From NCBI RefSeq assembly GCF_026262505.1, contig NC_067207.1, forward strand, positions 20,986,082-21,050,081: a stretch of DNA of 64,000 nt, given 5' to 3'. Shown one piece after another: positions 9,478 to 18,771 of the stretch. The notes under the pieces are model-generated. The model saw nothing but the letters and a program-made list of their open reading frames with translations. It had not been told where the DNA came from and did not search any database. Position 1 is the stretch's first letter. Every line of letters starts with the position of its first letter. Both the position numbers and the translations under genes were made by a program. Source of the DNA: Trichomonas vaginalis G3 (taxonomy: Eukaryota; Parabasalia; Trichomonadida; Trichomonadidae).

Positions 9478-9531
9478 AAGTTCGAAAACTTGGGTGCAAT
9501 CAGATCTGATTGCACCCAAGTTTTCGAACTT
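9478..9531. repeat. Perfect hairpin 2 (27-bp arms, no loop)
   Basis: A 54-bp perfect palindrome centred on AGATCT. It follows hairpin 1 after 6 bases. Its sequence is unrelated to hairpins 1 and 3. Confidence 0.95.
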
Positions 9532-9538
9532 TGTATAG

Positions 9539-9595
9539 GGAATTAAAGGGTGAGAGATATATAGTCTATCTATATATCTCTCACCCTTTAATTCC
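9539..9595. repeat. Perfect hairpin 3 (26-bp arms, 5-nt loop)
   Basis: Arms 9539-9564 and 9570-9595 are perfect reverse complements around TCTAT. It follows hairpin 2 after 7 bases. Confidence 0.95.
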
Positions 9596-10756
9596 ACCTC
9601 TGTAAGCGATAAAATTTTATCAAATATTTTATACTACGAGAAATTATGGCTTTGTTTCATAGACGTATTGAATTTACCGATTGTGTTAAAATGAGATCGC
9701 TTAATCTTTAAATTTATTAAGTTAATCAAATTTTTGATTAAACGCAACGATGTTTTGTGAAATCAAAACGATAAATATTCAATGCAAACGCACCTGAGCT
9801 ATGTTCCTTTATTGCAGCCATTAAACATTTGTCTGGCTCACAATTTGAGAGCACTTCACCTAAATAATGCTATAATGAAAATTGAATTAATAAAAATCGT
9901 TTCTTCAAATAAACTTCACAAATATATTATCATTATGTGAATTTTTACTTATAAAATTAAATACATATTTAGTTTCTAGTATTTTTTTTTCTATTGTCAT
10001 TCAAAATATAGCTACAAAACGAAGAACCATAATTTTGATAAACACTAAATGATAATATGATTTATAATATAAATAAAATATTTTCAAGTCCAATAAATCA
10101 AAATTGATATTTTTAAAAAAACTAATTAAGAATTCAGTGATAATTTTATCAAATATTACAAGACAATATGATTTATAAGCAGAATAAAATATTTATTATT
10201 AAATTTGAAAAAACACTTTTTTATAAAAAAAAATTCGGGCTATTTATCTTATATATATATTATACAATGATTTGACATATATAGTATAATAGAAATATCA
10301 TAAAAACTAACATCCATTCGAATAAAATATATTTTGTCCATTTACGAGTCATCAGCAATATAAGTTATACTATAATTTTCCACTTTACATCCAGAACTAG
10401 TGCATATCGATGGCTTCGATGGCGTTTTATCGATTTATCACAGGCGAAATCATTATCAAGAAGTCATCGGCAGCCATTTCATTCTAGAATATCGAACTAT
10501 TTGCTTACAATTTAATTTAAAATCATCTGATAATTTTATATTTTATAGGTGTTATATTCACAATGATATATATTTTATAATATTGAACATGAGTTGAACA
10601 AATCTCCACCTTACTGAAATAATATATGTTAATTGAATTCTTATAGGTCTATTGAAATCATATATGTCTATTGAAATATTGTATGCCTATTGAAATTTTA
10701 TATATCTTTAGAAAAATTGTAAAATAATTCAAATTTTCAAGAAAGAGCATTTGACT
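9596..10756. other. Gene-free left interior of the DDE transposon
   Basis: More than 1.1 kb of very AT-rich DNA between the hairpins and the transposase. Short open frames exist, such as one of 65 codons at 10400, but none has coding character. Near 10620-10710 a phrase of the type ATATGTCTATTGAAAT recurs about four times at short intervals. Confidence 0.45.
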
Positions 10757-10762
10757 TCATTT
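10757..10762 (+). promoter_or_regulatory. Initiator (Inr) TCATTT of the transposase
   Basis: TCATTT abuts the ATG at 10763 and matches the host core promoter TCA(+1)Y(T/A). It indicates that the element is transcribed by the host RNA polymerase II system and fixes the start codon. Confidence 0.65.
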
Positions 10763-12142
10763 ATGAATAAGAAAAAAGGTCATTCGTCCTCAAGCCAAAG
10801 AGCTGCTCAATCAGCATCACAGAGGACCCAAGCTCCAAGTACTACGCCTGTACAAAGTCATTCATCACATCAGAATACTGCGCCTGCACAGAGTATTTCA
10901 CCACATCAAAATACCACGCCCGTACAAATTGATCCACCACATCAAAATACCACGCCCGTACCAAATCCTGAACCACTTCAAGATACAGATGATCCAATAG
11001 CATTTTTTGCTCAAAGGGAAATCGATTACATCGCCACTTTTGCTGACGCTCCAATAATTCCAGATCCTCCAAAAAAACAAAAAGAACCACTTAAAATAAG
11101 AATAGAAGAAATTTTACACAATGACGATAATAATACATTAATTAAATTAACAAATCTTACGTGCAAAGATTTTCGAGATCTTATAAGACTTTTCATCCCT
11201 TCAATTGAATTACATCATTATAAGAATACTAGGGTTTCAATGGAAGCACGTTTATTAATTACATTAACATGGCTTAAACACGCTCCTGGATTCGAAGAAT
11301 TGGCCGATAAATTCGGTATCAAAAAGACACACACAAGGCAAATTATCATTGATGTGATCGATGCAATTGGTTCTAAAATCGGCCGAGAATATGTGAAATG
11401 GCGATCATTTATTAAATGGGATGATCGCGAAAAATCAAAAGAATATCCTTATATGTTGGGAGCACTTGATGCCACAGTTCAAGAGATACCCAGAAGTGCC
11501 AATCAAGAAAAATATTATTCAGGCAAACATAAAATATGCTGCATCAAAACTCAGTGCTTTGTAAGCCCAAAAGGATTTCTTTTACATTATTCCAAACCAA
11601 TCAGAGGAAAGAGACATGATTTTCATTTGTTTAGGAAATCCAACACATTGATAAGCAAATTAAAAGCAGAAGCAGATAAGATGAAAGCAGAAATCGATCA
11701 AATACCAGTCCTTTTGGCAGACTCTGGCTATCAAGGAATTCATCAAATTATTCCATGGGCATTAATTCCATACAAGCGCAGAAAAAATAGCGAATTAACT
11801 GCTGAGCAGAAGACATTCAATAAAAAATTGTCAAGCAGCAGAATAATTGTGGAAAATTACTTCTCCAGACTCAAACAATATTGGAGAGTAATTGGAGGAA
11901 AGTGGCCCTTACATGTTGATAATGATCTCACTTTTTATCACAAAACATTTGGCATGTGCGCTGGCTTGACAAACAAACTCTTGTACAGGAGGCCACTTCG
12001 TAAAGGCGCAGAAAAATGGGATTTCCTTGACTTAGACAGCATGGATGAAACAACAGATGCATATAATTACACAGATTCAGCTTCAGAGAGTGATAGCGCC
12101 AACTTATATTTGAGTAAAAAAATATCTTTTATATTAATATAA
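10763..12142 (+). CDS. DDE transposase (HTH_Tnp_4 + DDE_Tnp_4)
   Basis: This 459-residue transposase should cut and join the ends of the surrounding element. The N-terminus (to about residue 75) is a Ser/Gln/Pro-rich low-complexity region with four rough copies of a HQNTTPVQ-type repeat. Next comes a helix-turn-helix region (MEARLLITLTWLKHAPGFEE, then ELADKFGIKKTHTRQII) for DNA binding. The catalytic triad is visible: Asp236 in GALDATVQEI, Asp320 in LADSGYQGI and Glu364 in RIIVENYFSRLKQYWRVIG, with spacings of 84 and 44. The C-terminal tail is acidic. No stop or frameshift occurs. The start is set by the initiator that touches the ATG. The protein belongs to the eukaryotic IS5/Harbinger-related DDE group, and I cannot name the subfamily with certainty. 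Confidence 0.92.
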   Translation: MNKKKGHSSSSQRAAQSASQRTQAPSTTPVQSHSSHQNTAPAQSISPHQNTTPVQIDPPHQNTTPVPNPEPLQDTDDPIAFFAQREIDYIATFADAPIIPDPPKKQKEPLKIRIEEILHNDDNNTLIKLTNLTCKDFRDLIRLFIPSIELHHYKNTRVSMEARLLITLTWLKHAPGFEELADKFGIKKTHTRQIIIDVIDAIGSKIGREYVKWRSFIKWDDREKSKEYPYMLGALDATVQEIPRSANQEKYYSGKHKICCIKTQCFVSPKGFLLHYSKPIRGKRHDFHLFRKSNTLISKLKAEADKMKAEIDQIPVLLADSGYQGIHQIIPWALIPYKRRKNSELTAEQKTFNKKLSSSRIIVENYFSRLKQYWRVIGGKWPLHVDNDLTFYHKTFGMCAGLTNKLLYRRPLRKGAEKWDFLDLDSMDETTDAYNYTDSASESDSANLYLSKKISFILI

Positions 12143-12217
12143 TTTTTATTCAACATAAAAAATATTAAATAATAAAAATATTTTTTAATATTTGCTAATG
12201 TCAAAAATGATTGAAAA

Positions 12218-12382
12218 GTGACGGCGGTTTGCGGTTTGACATGATATGAGTTGATTGGATATTTTATTTTTGTTCACCTGAAAGATATTATTGGATATTA
12301 TTGAAATAATTGTAATAAAAGCAATATTAGTAATGATTGTCAAAATTTGTTTGAAATGTGACAACGGTTTGCGGTTTGACAT
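12218..12382. repeat. Two copies of a 25-bp phrase ending GGTTTGCGGTTTGACAT
   Basis: Copies at 12218-12242 and 12358-12382 match at 23 of 25 bases. The second copy lies in the loop of the inverted repeat at 12327-12428. Each is also preceded by a related TCAAAA(A/T)-rich stretch. Confidence 0.85.
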
Positions 12383-12428
12383 CTTATTTGTTAATACATT
12401 TCAAACGAATTTTGACAATCATTACTAA
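12327..12428. repeat. 102-bp inverted repeat (33-bp arms)
   Basis: Arms 12327-12359 and 12396-12428 pair with one mismatch around a 36-base loop. It lies 185 bp downstream of the transposase stop and could act in 3' end formation or as a structural motif. I know no family for it. Confidence 0.9.
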
Positions 12429-12438
12429 CATTGATACA

Positions 12439-12700
12439 CTTCCAATAATTACATTGTTGATCCACTTCCATCACTAACATTGTTGATTCATTTCCAGTAT
12501 TTGAGTTGCTTATCCACTACTATTATTGACGTTGTTAATTTACCTCCATTAATTGCATTGTTGATCCAGCTCCATAATAAACATTGTTGAACCATATCCA
12601 TAATAAACATTGTTAAGCCATTTCCAGTATTTGAATTATTGACCCACTCCCATTATTAATATTGTTGATCTACCTCCATTAATGTTAAAATTGTTGATAC
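12439..12700. repeat. Degenerate 26-bp minisatellite, about ten units
   Basis: Tandem units of exactly 26 bp with the core CATTGTTGATCCA and a variable TCCATTAAT-like part. About ten copies follow each other with point differences but almost no indels. No coding frame explains the period, as 26 is not a multiple of three. Confidence 0.85.
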
Positions 12701-14299
12701 GCATTCCTTAATATATTTATTTTAATTTGTTGTTAACTAAATAAAACCTCCTAAATAATAACTAAAAGAACCTGCATTATCTCTGAATATACTCATTTTT
12801 AATTAAATACTTATTATTGTGATTATTTATTTTTATATTATAGTTAAACCTAATTAAATGAACTCACAATACATTAAAACACTTTATAATTACAAATGGA
12901 TAATAAATTATTGACCAATTCTCATTTCTAAGTAACGAAATCAAAAATGTGAATTATATCAATATGACACTTTTAACCTTTTTTAATCCGAAAAATCCAA
13001 AATACAATTTATACACATATTTAAGCAATATAATTATATATGTGATGATAGATCTCCATGATCAGAGTTTCGAGTTTTATTGAGTATTCATTGGACATCA
13101 AAGTTGAATCAAAGCAGCAAAAGTGAAATTTTCCGAGGAAATTTTGATGTAGCGAATTTTTTGTGTGAGCATTAATAGATCGAAATCACAAGAGAATATA
13201 ATACCTCGCTACATATACTATTATATTATCATGTGAAATAAGAATGTTGAATCAATATCAACTGAGATATAATAGTATATAAAAAGTATTTTTATCATAG
13301 CTAAAAAAGAGATTTTTCACATGACAAAATTCTCAATGGAGAAAAACCATCTATATCCTACATATAACGTATAACGCATTGTTTTATACTTAAACACTTC
13401 TCTATGGATATATCTTGCGTAACATATATCTATCAGACTCGCTCATTTATTAAGCTATTAATAAAAATAGTATTCCATGAAAATCGTTTTTCCATTATAT
13501 TATCCGTGAAATGCGGCGTAAACTTCACAATTCTCCGCTTCGGACGGAAAGAATTGTGTAGCCACACACTTGTCATGCATAATTGTGTATTAAGCAAAAC
13601 GAAAGCATTCACGATACAAAATCTGTTAATTATGAATACTTTGATTTGACATTGAATATCTCATATCGAGATTTGAGATATCAAAAGCAAATTTTGATTT
13701 TTTATTATACAATTTTATTTGTAGTCTAATTATTATAGATATCATCAAATATTGTGAAAGCACAATTTTTGGACCAGAAATTTTATAAAATATTCAAAAG
13801 CTCAATTTTTCGAAAGTATTAGATAGCTATTATATTTGACATTGAATGCAAATATACTGTATGTGATTTTTATGAATATTTGTATTAGATAATTTGCGAT
13901 CTGAAAAAAAAAAATTGAATTTACTAATATTTGTTCTATTTATATAATATACTCGGGCATTATATTATGATTAGAATACAATTGCTAAAATCGAGTCTAA
14001 TATTTTAGAATATTTTTTTAAGATATTTGGGATTGAGTATTCATACTATGTGATTTTCATAACCAATGAATGTGCCCTACAGTATAAGTAAATATAAGAA
14101 TAATTTTTTTCAATTTGATATCTTTTTTTAAAAAAGTGTGATTTTCACAAAAAAAGTGTTATAGTAGTAGGATTATAGTCCATACAATACTATTGTAATC
14201 TCTTTTCTCGAATTTAATTTTTCAATTAGCAATTCGAGAAAAAAATATTACTTAAAGGACGACTTATCACTCCGAAAAAGACCAAAATTAAGGACGTGA
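12701..14299. other. Gene-free right interior of the DDE transposon
   Basis: About 1.6 kb of AT-rich DNA. It contains a 14-bp-arm inverted repeat (13213-13226 with 13267-13280) and a small stem-loop at 13526-13558 with the stem CACAATTCT. An 81-codon open frame at 13404 shows no protein-like character, so I do not call it a gene. Confidence 0.45.
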
Positions 14300-14479
14300 T
14301 TTTTTTGAAAGTTCGCGATTTTTCAAAAAGTCGCAATTTTTTCCCGAATCGCGATTTTTTAAAAAAATCGAAATTTATCGTTCAAATCGCGATTTATTAA
14401 TAAATCGCGAAAAAATTCTGTTCGCGATTTTTTAAAAATCGCGATTTAAGCTAAAAATCACAATTTATCATCAAAATCT
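14300..14479. repeat. Right subterminal ATCGCGA motif cluster
   Basis: Repeated TTCGCGATTTTT and AAATCGCGA motifs mirror the left cluster. The arrangement is denser than the left one. Confidence 0.7.
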
Positions 14480-14509
14480 AGATTTAAAAATTCGGTTGCG
14501 ATTTTGCCT
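14480..14509 (-). repeat. Right terminal inverted repeat of the DDE transposon
   Basis: Ends GGTTGCGATTTTGCCT and pairs perfectly with 9179-9208 over 30 bp. The duplicated ATT follows at 14510-14512. Confidence 0.95.
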
Positions 14510-15680
14510 ATTTAACAACTTCAAGATGACCATGCCATGATGCATAAATGAGTGGAGTATCTTCATGTTTATCTTTTGCTTCTTTCTTAGCTCCATTAGA
14601 GATAAGATATTTAACAACTTCAAGATGACCATGCCATGATGCTACAATGAGTGGAGTAGATCCAATATGATTCGTTGCATCTTTATCAGCTCCAATAGAG
14701 ATAAGATATTTAACAACTTCAAGTTGACCATTTTCTGATGCACAAATGAGTGGAGTATCTCCATTTAAATTATTTGCATCTTTATCATCTCCAATAGAGA
14801 TAAGATATTTAACAACTTCAAGATGACCATTTTCTGATGCTTTAATGAGTGGAGTATATCCAAAATAATCCTCTGTTTCTTTATCATCTCCAACAGAGAT
14901 AAGATATTTAACAACTTGAAGATGGCCATTTGCTGATGCAAAAATGAGTGGAGTTAGTCCATATTTACTCTTTGTTTCTTTATCACAGCCATGTTCAATA
15001 AGAGATTTAACAAGTCTGAGAATTCCTTTTTCACATGCAACATGAAGGACATTCTTTTCATTATCATATTTATCTTTTTTAGGAGCTATCTTTTTCCAAA
15101 GTTCTTCTTCACATGATTTTGAAATCATTGTTTGATTGCCTTGAGATGAAAGTTCATCAAGAAAATTGTAGATACTTTCGAAATCATCTGATTCCTTAAG
15201 TTCTGGAATTTTTGATAGAATTTCATTCTCATTATTGTTTTCATCATTAATCTGATTATCTTTTGTTTCTTTGTTACTTTTTGGAGTTTGATTTTGATTT
15301 GAATTCGAATCTGCTTGAAGTGGTGGAATTTTCTCTGTAGAGTCAAACATTTCTTTTGCTTTGTGATCTAAAAAGTCAATAATACCATTAATAATTTCGA
15401 GTTTCATGTATTTTTTGATTGATTTCAGTGTTGAAATAACATCTTCTAGGTTTTCGATATGAATATTAGAATTTCGAGTGCAGGTATATAATTTATTTGC
15501 TTTTGTAGTATGATATGACTGTTTAATAAGAGCATTGAAGTCGTTTACTGTTAAATATGAAATTTTCATGATCTTTTTGATGTCTTCCGTTTCGAATATA
15601 TCAAAGAAATTACCTTGTTTAATATAATCACTGATATGAGAAGCAATGTATTCATAATTTTGAATAATGCCTTGACTCAT
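14510..15680 (-). pseudogene. Ankyrin gene 2, 5' part (split by a transposon)
   Basis: Starts MSQGIIQNYEYIASHISDY at 15680 and runs open to the transposon end. The N-terminal ~115 residues match the first ankyrin gene and include the arginine that is a stop there. An Asn/Gln/Glu-rich linker (about residues 120-170) follows, then about six ankyrin repeats. The frame now reads into the transposon and stops at once with TAG. The product would be a truncated protein of 390 residues, which could still be expressed because promoter and initiator are intact. The other half of the gene is at 8766-9178. Confidence 0.88.
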
Positions 15681-16155
15681 CGAAATGAGAAATCGTAACT
15701 TTACAGAATTTTTGGATTTCTGGGCCTCAAATTAGGAAAACAGTAAATAGAATATAGCACATATTAATGTTAGGAGTTTAACTGGTCTTGAACTACTTTT
15801 AACGTATCAAAAAAGAAAATTGTACATAAAACAAACTCAAAATATAAAAACCTAGATAAATAAACAAGATAAAAATAATAAGGACATACTAATTCTTGAA
15901 AAGAATGACTTCTTCTCGTAAATCTTGCAACATCCTTTAAATTCTATATGCCAATCATGATGCCTTGAAGCTCCTCTGATATGTGAGATGATTCTTTATT
16001 TGTAATTCATAAATATTCTTGATTTTATCTATTTTGGTATAAAAATTATATTTTCAAAATGGAGTTTTTATACTACTGAATAGTTTTGTAGTTAAAAAAG
16101 GAATAAGTTCTGTAGTAAGCTCTTTTATTATATGCTTTCTCAGCTATTTGACCTT
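15681..16155. other. Intergenic region, ankyrin gene 2 to RPL15 3' end
   Basis: The first 210 bases are the duplicated ankyrin 5' flank. The remainder is AT-rich DNA with nothing visible apart from the 3' flank of RPL15. Confidence 0.5.
15683..15688 (-). promoter_or_regulatory. Initiator (Inr) TCATTT of ankyrin gene 2
   Basis: Minus-strand TCATTTCG just before the ATG at 15680, the counterpart of the site at 8514. Confidence 0.6.
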
Positions 16156-16770
16156 TTAACGCCAGCGGCGGAGTTTGAAGACGTTGCGAACCTTCCAGTC
16201 AGCATAGCGGGATGGGCGGAGATGGCGGAAGCCATGGCCGACACCACTGAGACCACGGTGCTTGCGGCCGGCAGCTGTGAGGCCACGAGCTTCACGGCGT
16301 GTGTGGACGGAGTCGCAGATCCAGTTGAGCTTAGCATCGTGCTGGATAGCTGGGTGGACTGGATCGACGAAGATGCACTCGAAGTACTTGAAAGCGCCAT
16401 CCTGGTTAACCCAGTAAGAGTTAAGGAGGCGGAGGGATGGGAGTTGCTTACCAGCCTTCTGTTCAGCGATAGCCTGAAGGTTAAGGGATGGTGTTAATTT
16501 GTAGATATGGTGTGTACGTGGCTTACCATACTGGCGGTTCTTAGAAGCAACACGCCTGCGGGAGCCCTTGCGTACGCGGATACGGTAGACAACCATACCC
16601 TGCTTGGCCTTGTAACCCATGCGGCGAGCCTTATCTGGGCGGGATGGATGTGTAAGGCGGACAAGCTCTGGAAGTTGGCGGTATTCCCAGCAGCGAAGGC
16701 GGAGGATGAAGCGCATAACTTCACTCTGCTTCTTGGTGTAGAGTTCACGGAGGTATGTGAAAGCACCCAT
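16156..16770 (-). CDS. RPL15: 60S ribosomal protein L15 (eL15)
   Basis: This is the large-subunit ribosomal protein eL15 (204 residues, exactly the usual eukaryotic length). It starts MGAFTYLRELYTKKQSEVMR, and contains RLTHPSRPDKARRMGYKAKQ, the YGKPRTHHIYKLTPSLNLQA region and the C-terminal RGLTAAGRKHRGLSGVGHG block. An in-frame ATG 48 bases upstream would add 16 residues not found in the family, so I chose 16770. GC content and codon choice are much higher than in neighbours, as expected for a highly expressed gene. It shares a 153-bp divergent upstream region with the BTB gene. No clear initiator is visible by its ATG. Confidence 0.98.
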   Translation of the reverse strand: MGAFTYLRELYTKKQSEVMRFILRLRCWEYRQLPELVRLTHPSRPDKARRMGYKAKQGMVVYRIRVRKGSRRRVASKNRQYGKPRTHHIYKLTPSLNLQAIAEQKAGKQLPSLRLLNSYWVNQDGAFKYFECIFVDPVHPAIQHDAKLNWICDSVHTRREARGLTAAGRKHRGLSGVGHGFRHLRPSRYADWKVRNVFKLRRWR

Positions 16771-16923
16771 GAAAAAGGAAAGACCACAACCGCTTGCCAA
16801 TGCACTTTTTATTTTCAAATAAGGTTAATTTATTATTGCAATCTTTTAATATTTTTAGAATATACTATAGTACTTGTTTATAAATTGCGCTTTTTTAAAG
16901 GTAAATTTATATCAAATTTTTTT

Positions 16924-18216
16924 ATGAGTGATAACAAATCATTTAGACTTTCTTCACTGGGCCTCCAGAATGTCGGAATTGGCCATAAGACTGATAATTT
17001 TACCCTTGTTGTTGGTGATAAATCTTATAAATGCAACAAATTTTTTGTCGATTTTATATCTCCAAAAATTGCAGAAATTCATTTAATTGATCCTTTATTG
17101 GATACATTTCAGCTTGATATTCCAGATCCAAATGGCTATTTTTCAATTTTATTAGATCTCATGAACGGAAAACCAATCAAATTACAAACAGAACACCTTG
17201 AATTTCTTAAAAAAGCTGCACATGCATTGGGCAATAATGAATTACTCCTTAAATTATTAGATATTCCAAATGAAAATATCAATTATCGAAACGCTCTTTC
17301 AGTATTAGAAGAAAAACTACCTTATGGACTTGATGTTACAAATGAGATCAATATTATCGCTTCATCTTTTTATAATATTAAATCAAAACTTCTTGAAGAT
17401 TTGGATATCGATATTTTAATGAGAATATTAAATTCTCCGAACCTTGTTATAGAATCAGAAAGAAAACTATTCAAATTTGTTAAGAGAATTATAGAAAATA
17501 ATGAAGAAGGACAAGTTTTATTATCCTCAATTAACTACACTCAACTTCCTGATGAAGATATGGAGCAATTTGGTAAAATAGTTCAATTTGATGAGTCAAA
17601 GACTTTGTTGTGGAACTCATTCCAGTCAAGACTTTTATTGGAGTGTAAAGTCGTACAGCAAAAGACTAGATACAACAAGAAGATTGCTAAATGTTTATAT
17701 GTTGAAGACAAAATGTTCGATGGTATCTTTAATTATATTAGAAAACTTAATAAAGGTGTAAATCCAATTGATTGTGGTGCTGTTTCAGCTAAAGTGCAAG
17801 TTTCGGAATGTACAATTAAGATTAGAGAGTTATTTGAGCGAGACACTCATCCAAGATGGTATTTGACAGAAAAAGATAATAATTTCCTCCAATTTGACTT
17901 TATTAATGGAAAAGTTTCAATGAATGGTTATAGTTGGGGTAGTGGAAGTGAGAGTAGCTACTGGGAATTCCCTGTTTCATATACTTGGGAAGGATCTGAA
18001 GATAATGAGAACTGGACACCAATAGATATCAAAGATAACAACGAAGAAATGGGTGGAAATGAGAAAACTCATCACTGGGACTGCGAAAAGAGCCCGTTCT
18101 TCAGATATATCAGATTTAGATTAAGAAACGTCCAAAGAAGAGGTGGCCTTTACTCAACACAGCTTGAATTATTTGGTTTCTATGAAGAACCAAAAGAACA
18201 AAATCCAAATAAGTAA
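16924..18216 (+). CDS. BTB-like protein with C-terminal F5/8 type C (discoidin) domain
   Basis: This 430-residue protein starts MSDNKSFRLSSLGLQNVG. An N-terminal BTB/POZ-like region (about residues 20-110, with FTLVVGDKSYKCNKFF) is followed by a helical BACK-like stretch. From about residue 285 to the end is a discoidin-like domain (WGSGSESSYWEFPVSYTWE, FRYIRFRLRN, LYSTQLELFGFYE). This domain pairing forms a large trichomonad family of unknown function, perhaps substrate adaptors. The frame stays open further upstream into antisense RPL15, but ATG 16924 fits the domain start and lies in AT-rich, promoter-like DNA. It is divergent from RPL15. Assignment of domains is moderately sure, function is not known. 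Confidence 0.85.
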   Translation: MSDNKSFRLSSLGLQNVGIGHKTDNFTLVVGDKSYKCNKFFVDFISPKIAEIHLIDPLLDTFQLDIPDPNGYFSILLDLMNGKPIKLQTEHLEFLKKAAHALGNNELLLKLLDIPNENINYRNALSVLEEKLPYGLDVTNEINIIASSFYNIKSKLLEDLDIDILMRILNSPNLVIESERKLFKFVKRIIENNEEGQVLLSSINYTQLPDEDMEQFGKIVQFDESKTLLWNSFQSRLLLECKVVQQKTRYNKKIAKCLYVEDKMFDGIFNYIRKLNKGVNPIDCGAVSAKVQVSECTIKIRELFERDTHPRWYLTEKDNNFLQFDFINGKVSMNGYSWGSGSESSYWEFPVSYTWEGSEDNENWTPIDIKDNNEEMGGNEKTHHWDCEKSPFFRYIRFRLRNVQRRGGLYSTQLELFGFYEEPKEQNPNK

Positions 18217-18771
18217 AAAAAATTTAAAAAGAAAATTATAGAACTATTTATAAATAAAAGTTCATTTATAAATAATACCCCCTGTTTATAAATAAAGTCC
18301 AATTGGAAAAACCATCGCAATTGGAAATATCCGTCGAGATTGGAATTTCCAACATCTCAATTTATTTATTCGGAAATTAAAAATAGAACCCCTTATGTAT
18401 GAATACCTAATGAACGGCAACACAAAACAAAGGAATTTGAAAATTGGAAAAAAAACAAGAACTTTTCGTTTTCACGATCAGTCAATGTAAAAAATTAATT
18501 GGTGTATAATATCTTTAAAAATTTTAAGTTTTTATCTCAATATCAAATTCCAATCTCGCTTTAACCATTCTTCCAAATGGATATTATCCATAAATAGGTG
18601 GTATTATTTATAAATAAACTTTTATTTAAAAATAGGTCTAATGATAAAAGTGGTTTTCGGTTTTTTCAAAATTTTTATATTCAATCTTTATCCATAATTC
18701 TAAAATTGAACGAAAATATCTTTTCCAAATAAGACCGAGAAAATTTCCGTCATCATTCAGTTCATTTTAGC
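18217..18771. other. Intergenic region with repeated TTTATAAATAA motifs
   Basis: The motif TTTATAAATAA or close variants recurs at least five times (about 18248, 18267, 18284, 18605, 18622) in this 555-bp stretch. Two short phrases containing AATTGGAAA also repeat near 18300. I see no gene. The motif's role, if any, is unknown. Confidence 0.5.
18762..18767 (+). promoter_or_regulatory. Initiator (Inr) TCATTT of the APC11-like gene
   Basis: TCATTTTAGC stands immediately before the ATG at 18772 and matches TCA(+1)Y(T/A). Confidence 0.65.

Larger units (their letters stand above)
9179..14509 (+). mobile_element. Complete DDE transposon, 5,331 bp (HTH_Tnp_4/DDE_Tnp_4 type, IS5/PIF-Harbinger-like)
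   Basis: This DNA transposon lies in ankyrin gene 2. Its ends are perfect 30-bp inverted repeats, it is flanked by the 3-bp duplication ATT, and it carries one long open transposase gene. A 3-bp duplication and the transposase type fit the PIF/Harbinger and IS5-like group; no second Myb-like ORF, usual in Harbingers, is apparent. Both ends also carry clustered ATCGCGA-like motifs for 150-250 bp. The cargo-like interior holds three perfect hairpins, a 102-bp inverted repeat and a 26-bp minisatellite, with long AT-rich gene-free stretches. Perfect termini, clean duplication and an open transposase suggest a recent insertion of a possibly autonomous element. Confidence 0.9.

Noticed and set aside
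9413-9595. CRISPR-like array for the three hairpins
   Set aside because: There is no repeated direct repeat: the three hairpins have unrelated sequences, and the host is a eukaryote.
10400-10597. 65-codon gene upstream of the transposase
   Set aside because: No coding character and the start ATG or initiator is not evident.
13526-13558. tRNA or small RNA gene
   Set aside because: There is one stem-loop but no cloverleaf arms or polymerase III box pattern.
13404-13649. 81-codon gene in the right part of the DDE transposon
   Set aside because: No initiator, no domain, irregular composition; probably chance.
16132-16497. Plus-strand 121-codon open frame
   Set aside because: It is antisense to RPL15, whose protein identity is certain. 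Its length comes from the biased codon use of the ribosomal gene.
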